IMG/VR virus record: IMGVR_UViG_3300033141_006171
Location: 1-24,773 of that record
Source: a virus
Length of the DNA: 24,773 nt
Reading direction: 5' to 3' (one strand)
In this document: positions 20,300-24,773 of the stretch, piece after piece
How the letters are laid out: every line of letters starts with the position of its first letter
Numbering within the stretch: position 1 is the stretch's first letter
Translations under genes and position numbers: made by a program
The notes under the pieces: model-generated
Seen by the model: only the letters and a program-made list of their open reading frames with translations
What the model was told of the DNA's origin: nothing
Databases searched by the model: none

Positions 20300-20328
20300 T
20301 TGACAAAGCAATAATTTATATTTATATT
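20300..20328 (+). promoter_or_regulatory. Rightward promoter P4 for the portal operon (TTGACA-N17-TATATT)
   Basis: TTGACA at 20300-20305 and TATATT at 20323-20328, spacing 17. It follows the nuclease stop by 17 nt, so the head genes can be transcribed on their own. The predicted start, near 20335, is next to the operator-like dyad. Confidence 0.85.
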
Positions 20329-20338
20329 AAGGCAAAGG

Positions 20339-20355
20339 TTAGGTTAGCCTAACTT
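20339..20355. promoter_or_regulatory. Operator-like site TTAGGTTAGCCTAACTT
   Basis: It is 11 nt past the -10 box, where a bound repressor would block initiation, and its near copy is at 437-453. The half-sites GGTTAG and CTAACTT form a dyad. A further GGTTAGG overlaps its left half. Confidence 0.5.
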
Positions 20356-20399
20356 GTGTTCGAGTAACCTTACTGCTTTCGTTGCTAAGGAGGGCTGGT

Positions 20400-22313
20400 G
20401 TGTCAGTGAAATTCCCGCTGGTAAAGCGGTCAACTTTTGAGAGTCTGCGCAAGGAGTATGCTGAGCTTAGGGAGGATTTAGCGAAGCTTCAGAGTGCCGT
20501 TGACGGCATAAAGAGCTCCTATGAAGAGCAGAAGAAGGTATATGAAAAGCAGGTTGAGGAGCTAAAAGCGCAGGTCGAGCGTGAGCGAACCGAGCGAGTG
20601 AGCATAGAGGAGGAGTTTATAGAGAGGGAAATCAGGCACCGTATGGATGATGGCCGCTACCGCGGGATGGTTGACGAGGAATTTCTGTATAACTTATCCG
20701 AGGATATAGGCGTACCGGTAGAGAGGGTTAAGGAGGTTGCGGAGGCCAGGTATTTTATACAATCCATAGGTTATGTAACTGCTATTCGTAATCTTTCGCG
20801 CAGTGAGTTGGCTCTGTGGCAAAATGCGGCGTTCGGAAGGGTATGGAAAGACCCCCACGCTATGAATATAGCCAACCAAATACAGTGGTGGACTCTTGGC
20901 AGAGGCATCAGGTTCCACTGCGATGTGCCTGAAGTCCAGGACATCCTGGAGAAGTTTTGGCGTTTGAATGATATGGAGATCCGCCATAAGAAAATGGTCT
21001 GGTCGACATTTGTAGAAGGTGAGGATTTTAGGTTGTTCCACATCAATAAAGCCACAGGCAGAATTAGGCTCCGCAAGCTTATGCCTATAGAGATTAGAGA
21101 TATAGAGGTGCATCCTGCCGACAATAGCATCCGACTAGCCTATCACTACGTGAGAGATGATGATCCAGATGAAGGTCGGTGGTATGCCGATGCGGATTAC
21201 TTTGAACAGCTTGAAGATGATCTAGATGGACAAAGGAGTGCTCACCACGACGAGCTTGCGGCTGATAGGCTGGTGCAGATGATTAAGTATGGCTGTGAAG
21301 AGGAGGTAAGCGGCAGAACACCTTTCCAGCCTATACTGCGTTTTCTTAAGTACTATGAGATATTCGTTACAGACCGTATGCGGCTTAATCATGAGCGGTC
21401 TAAGGTGTTGTGGATTCAAACTATCACTGGTGGCAGGCCAGAAACCACAGAGCGTGATAGGCGTGCTCCTGCTGGTGGTGTGATGCTCACGGAGACCGAG
21501 CATAAGAAATACCGCACCGAGAGTGCTAAGATAGAGGCGCCCAGTGCCCAGCCGGACGGCAGAATGGTGCTTTACTGCATAGGTAGCGGCGTATCTATGC
21601 CACTGCACGTTCTCGACCAGAATCCTGAGCAGGAGCCTTATGCGGCTATTCGTAAGGCTGACTCGCCGTTTTCGGCTATGATTCAGGATAACCAGGACTT
21701 CTGGCATTTTAACTTTGATAAAATGTTTCGTGTCGTTATTAGGGAGAATGTTAAAGCCGGCCTTCTGCCGGAAAGGGTAACGGTTAAGCGGTTCACCTAT
21801 AAAGCTACACAAGAGGCTTTAGATATTATTAAAGCTGGTGCGGAGGCGCTGGAGAAAGGTGATGCGGATGAGGTGATTAAGTGTATGAAGTATTTAGCTG
21901 AGGCTACCGAGGACTATGCTACTGAGGATATAGAGATTGATACAGTGGATGTGCCGATTCAGATAGTCTTCCCTGCAGTGGTAGTGGAAGATCCGTTTAG
22001 GAAAGCACAAGAGCTCCAGATCTACGATATGATGGGGCTTGCTGATAAATCTACGCTTGCTGGTATGGCGGGCTTTAACTGGCCGGAAGAGGAATACAAA
22101 ATGAGAATGAGGGGTAGGCAAGTTACCCGCACTAAGCCTGACCTAAAGCCGGGCGCATCTCCTCCGAAAGGTGGTAAGGAGCCTGCTGAGCCGCAAGCGG
22201 AGCAAGTAGCCGCGCGGCAACTTGCTGTGGCCGCAGAGAACCTGCGGCAAATAGTGGCATCTGCCAGCGAGATGCTGGACAGGATGGAGCGAGCATCAAA
22301 GACGGGGCAGTAG
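20400..22313 (+). CDS. Putative portal protein (637 aa)
   Basis: The portal is the dodecameric ring at the head vertex through which DNA passes. The GTG at 20400 has AAGGAGGG 6 nt upstream; an in-frame TTG at 20382 would place the ribosome site inside the gene. Residues 10-75 form a coiled coil (RKEYAELREDLAKLQSAVDG). The core begins near AFGRVWKDPHAMNIANQIQW, and contains RLNHERSKVLWIQTITGG and DQNPEQEPYAAIRKADSPFS. The C-terminus is Pro-rich, then helical. Position after terminase, length and following protease-scaffold support the call. Residue-level family motifs are weak to my eye. Confidence 0.8.
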   Translation: MSVKFPLVKRSTFESLRKEYAELREDLAKLQSAVDGIKSSYEEQKKVYEKQVEELKAQVERERTERVSIEEEFIEREIRHRMDDGRYRGMVDEEFLYNLSEDIGVPVERVKEVAEARYFIQSIGYVTAIRNLSRSELALWQNAAFGRVWKDPHAMNIANQIQWWTLGRGIRFHCDVPEVQDILEKFWRLNDMEIRHKKMVWSTFVEGEDFRLFHINKATGRIRLRKLMPIEIRDIEVHPADNSIRLAYHYVRDDDPDEGRWYADADYFEQLEDDLDGQRSAHHDELAADRLVQMIKYGCEEEVSGRTPFQPILRFLKYYEIFVTDRMRLNHERSKVLWIQTITGGRPETTERDRRAPAGGVMLTETEHKKYRTESAKIEAPSAQPDGRMVLYCIGSGVSMPLHVLDQNPEQEPYAAIRKADSPFSAMIQDNQDFWHFNFDKMFRVVIRENVKAGLLPERVTVKRFTYKATQEALDIIKAGAEALEKGDADEVIKCMKYLAEATEDYATEDIEIDTVDVPIQIVFPAVVVEDPFRKAQELQIYDMMGLADKSTLAGMAGFNWPEEEYKMRMRGRQVTRTKPDLKPGASPPKGGKEPAEPQAEQVAARQLAVAAENLRQIVASASEMLDRMERASKTGQ

Positions 22314-22314
22314 T

Positions 22315-22608
22315 ATGAATGGTGTAAACGATAGCAACTCTCGCCCGCTGTCTGCGGATGTGCTGTTAGGTGGTGGTGTGCCGTCGTATACCAAAGACGG
22401 TAAGGAGATTGTCTTTGCTGTTTTGGTGGTGGAAACCGCTGATGGTAGCGTGGATATAATGAATAAGGTAGACCTTGCTGGCGGCGAGGTTTTTGAGGTT
22501 TATGAGCAGAACCTCAGCCGGGTCTATAGGTTGCTATGTGATGCTAAGTCGCAGATTGAGAGCATCCGCATTTTGAAGCTACTGGCGGATATAGGTAAGT
22601 CGCAGTAG
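22315..22608 (+). CDS. Unknown small protein after the portal (97 aa)
   Basis: The ATG is 1 nt past the portal stop. The protein has a strand-rich core (KEIVFAVLVVETADGSVDIM) and a C-terminal helix (YRLLCDAKSQIESIRILKLL). No family is recognised. Position between portal and capsid-protease genes suggests a head-assembly or accessory role, without motif support. The dispersed palindrome copy 4 lies 5 nt past its stop. Confidence 0.65.
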   Translation: MNGVNDSNSRPLSADVLLGGGVPSYTKDGKEIVFAVLVVETADGSVDIMNKVDLAGGEVFEVYEQNLSRVYRLLCDAKSQIESIRILKLLADIGKSQ

Positions 22609-22612
22609 CAAA

Positions 22613-22630
22613 TTTTGCAGTCCTGCAAAA
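22613..22630. repeat. Dispersed palindrome copy 4
   Basis: TTTTGCAG-TC-CTGCAAAA lies in the 35-nt gap between two rightward genes. The RNA form is a stem of 8 pairs followed by A-rich sequence rather than a T-run, so it is not a good rightward terminator. Confidence 0.65.
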
Positions 22631-22643
22631 AGTAGGTGTTGCC

Positions 22644-22994
22644 ATGCAGGATAAACCGGGAAGTCTGATAGATGTTTTTTCGTATAGAGGACAGGCTTAT
22701 GGTAGACACAGAAGGAAGTATCATGACCCTGTAAGTGGCAGGGTTCCTATCGGTGTACAGGCATTAGGTCGTAAGGCTGCGGTTATATGGCATAGGGCAT
22801 TTGAGTTAGAGTTTGTGAGGTATAAAATTTGCCTTGATCCTGATTATAACGACGAATACACGTTTGCCATGAACCGCCGCCGGTATGCAGCTCAGAAGGC
22901 TTATGAGGCTGTTAATAGCTGGCTGGCCAAACGGCGGAAAGGAGGTGAGCAGGTTGCCGTACTCGTCAATGAAGGAAGTGCCAGCAAATCTTAA
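22644..22994 (+). CDS. Unknown basic protein (116 aa)
   Basis: The protein is rich in Arg, Lys and Tyr, with YGRHRRKYHDPVSGR near the start and NRRRYAAQKAYEAVNSWLAK near the end. The middle has a helix (KAAVIWHRAFELEFVRY). No family is recognised. Its last 41 nt overlap the protease-scaffold gene, whose AAAGGAGGTG site is within it, so the two are translationally coupled. A structural or DNA-binding role is possible from charge. Confidence 0.65.
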   Translation: MQDKPGSLIDVFSYRGQAYGRHRRKYHDPVSGRVPIGVQALGRKAAVIWHRAFELEFVRYKICLDPDYNDEYTFAMNRRRYAAQKAYEAVNSWLAKRRKGGEQVAVLVNEGSASKS

Positions 22995-24773
22995 GAAACT
23001 TAAAGGTATTCCTTTGAGGCTGGATCAGATTAACTGGATAGTAGATCTCTATGACCAGTTAAAGCCTAAGGAGGAAAGCGGTGAAATAGACAACGCTATG
23101 GCTGTAGCTAAGGCGCAGTTTATGAAAAGCCATATAATCCGCAATGGTCGGTGGGTAAAGAAAGCCTCGGAGGATGCTTTCGGCACTGAACCTACAGAAG
23201 GCATAGTGGTAGAGAATATGGCTTTCTCTGACTGCGAAGCCACCTTTGAGCATGATGACCGTATGGCGACTTTCACGGTGATTAAACCGGGATGGTCGAA
23301 GAACAAGCACTACTACTCGGAAGAGGTGGTGGAGTCGATAGTGCCTATGTTGCTAGAGCGGCGTAAGATGTATCTGGATCACGGATACCCGACTAATGTC
23401 CCTAGATCGGTTACAGACTGGGTGGCTACTATCGAGGATGCATGGTTTGAAAATGGTAACGCTCTAGCTAAGGCGCATATCTTTGAGCAAGGCAAGGCTG
23501 GTGAGCTTTACGAGAAGGCTTCTAAATATCCGTCCGAGGTTGGCGTATCCATAGTGGCTATAGTCAAGGCCAAAAAAGGTAAGGTGGATGGCCAATCCGG
23601 CTTGATTATAGAGCAGGTCTTACGGCTTCGCAGTGCAGACTTTGTTTTGGAACCAGCCGCTGGCGGAGAGGTGCACGGCGTAACGGAGGAGGTGATAGAC
23701 GATATGAACGCTGACGAGATTTATAGTTTTGACGAGTTTGTGGAGGATCTGGACGAGAAAATTAAGCAGCGCGAGAAGCGTGATGCTTGGTGGAACCTTT
23801 GGTCGGCATTTTCGGAGGCGTTGAGAGAGATTATTGCATCTAAGGAGTCGAAGAAGGCGAAAAAGGAAGCTATAGGTGAGCTTATGGATGATTTCAAGAC
23901 AAGAATTTTGAGGCTGGATCTGGATGCTATTTACGATGGCGTCTACTACGACCTTTCCAGCCTCGGTGATGAGGACTTCAACGCTATCTACGAGAAGCTG
24001 GCCGAGATAGAGGATGCCACCGTTGCTACCGAGGAAGGTAAGGAGGTAGAGGAGGCGGTGGAGTTTTCTGACAGGGATTGGGGTTCCGTTAAGAAGTCGG
24101 AGCTTCCGAGATCCTGCTTCCTTATACAAGGTGATCCAGATCATCCTACCACGTGGAAGTTGCCAGTGCGCGAGCCTGATTATAGCTCTCCTAAGAGCAA
24201 GAAGTGGCCTAACAAGTACACTAAGGCCGGGCCGTACAACCGCCAGGCTATCCGTGCTGCTATAGCGGCTGTTAAAGGTGCTCGCACCGGCAAACCTATG
24301 ACCGGAGTAACTAAGGAGGTGTGGCAGAAGCTTTTGAGGCTTGCCAAGCGTGCTGGTATAGAGTCGAAGTTCCTGAAAGAGGCCATAGAGCTTTATGCTG
24401 GCGATAATAAGGAGCTTGCTCAGGAGCTGGAACAGGCTGTTTTCGGCAAGCAGATCACCCCTGAGGAGGTGCAACAGTGGCTAGAGCTTCATCCTGATTT
24501 TAACGATGAGCTTAAGAAGACTATCCGCGCTGAGGTGGAAGCCGCTGTATCTGAGGAGGTCGAAGGTCTCCGCACTAAGCTTGCCGAGGCTACTAAGCAG
24601 CTTGAGGATCAGCAGAAAGCGAAAGAGGCAGAAGAGTACCGTGCTTTTGTGGACGAGATGATAGAGAGGGTTCAGGCGAAGGTCTCTGAAGAGTTCAGGA
24701 ATTACCTCTACGAGCTTTCTGATAAAGAGAAGGCCGAGTTTTTGATACGAGAGCATGCTAGAACCGCTACTGG
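22954..24773 (+). CDS. Capsid maturation protease fused to scaffold (partial, 606 codons visible)
   Basis: The frame is open to the window edge with no stop. The TTG at 22954 has AAAGGAGGTG about 8 nt upstream. The first 240 residues fit the herpesvirus-like prohead protease: catalytic His in MYLDHGYP (H143), then a strand GNALAKAHIFEQGKAGELYE, and the serine in EVGVSIVAI (S199), ending with VLEPAAGGEV. A linker follows, then a small domain near residues 385-460 (SELPRSCFLIQG, AIRAAIAAVKGA) and a long coiled-coil tail (EVEAAVSEEVEGLRTKLAEA) typical of scaffold. The protease releases itself and digests scaffold during head maturation. The major capsid protein should follow. Confidence 0.87.
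   Translation, partial: MPYSSMKEVPANLKKLKGIPLRLDQINWIVDLYDQLKPKEESGEIDNAMAVAKAQFMKSHIIRNGRWVKKASEDAFGTEPTEGIVVENMAFSDCEATFEHDDRMATFTVIKPGWSKNKHYYSEEVVESIVPMLLERRKMYLDHGYPTNVPRSVTDWVATIEDAWFENGNALAKAHIFEQGKAGELYEKASKYPSEVGVSIVAIVKAKKGKVDGQSGLIIEQVLRLRSADFVLEPAAGGEVHGVTEEVIDDMNADEIYSFDEFVEDLDEKIKQREKRDAWWNLWSAFSEALREIIASKESKKAKKEAIGELMDDFKTRILRLDLDAIYDGVYYDLSSLGDEDFNAIYEKLAEIEDATVATEEGKEVEEAVEFSDRDWGSVKKSELPRSCFLIQGDPDHPTTWKLPVREPDYSSPKSKKWPNKYTKAGPYNRQAIRAAIAAVKGARTGKPMTGVTKEVWQKLLRLAKRAGIESKFLKEAIELYAGDNKELAQELEQAVFGKQITPEEVQQWLELHPDFNDELKKTIRAEVEAAVSEEVEGLRTKLAEATKQLEDQQKAKEAEEYRAFVDEMIERVQAKVSEEFRNYLYELSDKEKAEFLIREHARTAT

Noticed and set aside
23620-24474. Long open frame on the minus strand (284 codons)
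   Set aside because: It lies opposite the protease-scaffold gene, which has a strong ribosome site, recognisable catalytic residues and an unbroken frame to the window edge. The reverse frame is Leu-rich shadow sequence.

Overview
The window looks like part of a tailed double-stranded DNA phage (Caudoviricetes) or prophage. The clearest markers are a rightward packaging and head block: small terminase candidate, large terminase, portal candidate, and protease-scaffold. Strong AAGGAGG-type ribosome sites, frequent GTG/TTG starts and four promoters of the form TTGACA-N17-TATATT point to a bacterial host with sigma70/sigmaA promoters. Frequent ATA (Ile) and AGG (Arg) codons would fit a thermophile or low-GC host, but that is only inference.

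Layout. (1) Positions 1-2,030 hold a leftward group of small unrecognised genes, an array of stem-loops (464-738) and further hairpins. (2) Positions 1,907-3,560 are about 1.65 kb without a convincing gene. They contain hairpins with TGGACAG/TGAACAG loops, a G-rich tract and a degenerate repeat array built on GTAGCGTGCT-like words. (3) Positions 3,567-13,850 are a leftward accessory block of about 22 genes plus tRNA-Glu(UUC). It encodes two related DNA methyltransferases, a TnpB element with an IS605-like right end, an RNA ligase, a glutaredoxin-like protein, a nucleoside 2-deoxyribosyltransferase-like protein, a DUF1599/Nmad1 protein, a zinc-finger/HTH protein and six small membrane proteins. 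(4) Positions 13,851-14,871 are the divergent control region: two tandem leftward promoters around a 13-bp inverted repeat, three 43-nt iterons and one rightward promoter. (5) Positions 14,872-24,773 are the rightward block: a basic protein, a RlaP-type nucleotidyltransferase, small terminase, a large terminase carrying two inteins and split into ATPase and nuclease reading frames, a second promoter with an operator-like site, portal, two small genes and a protease-scaffold running off the window.

How the parts may work together. The leftward genes look like early or host-takeover functions (DNA modification, nucleotide handling, membrane proteins, RNA repair). The rightward genes package DNA and build the capsid. 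RNA ligase (leftward), RlaP (rightward) and tRNA-Glu together suggest a tRNA repair or replacement strategy. The most unusual points are the inteins placed at both Walker motifs of one terminase, the terminase frame breaks just downstream, and several dispersed non-coding signals: a TTTTTGCAG-NN-CTGCAAAAA palindrome, a TTAGGNNAGCCTAACTT site, iterons and hairpin arrays.
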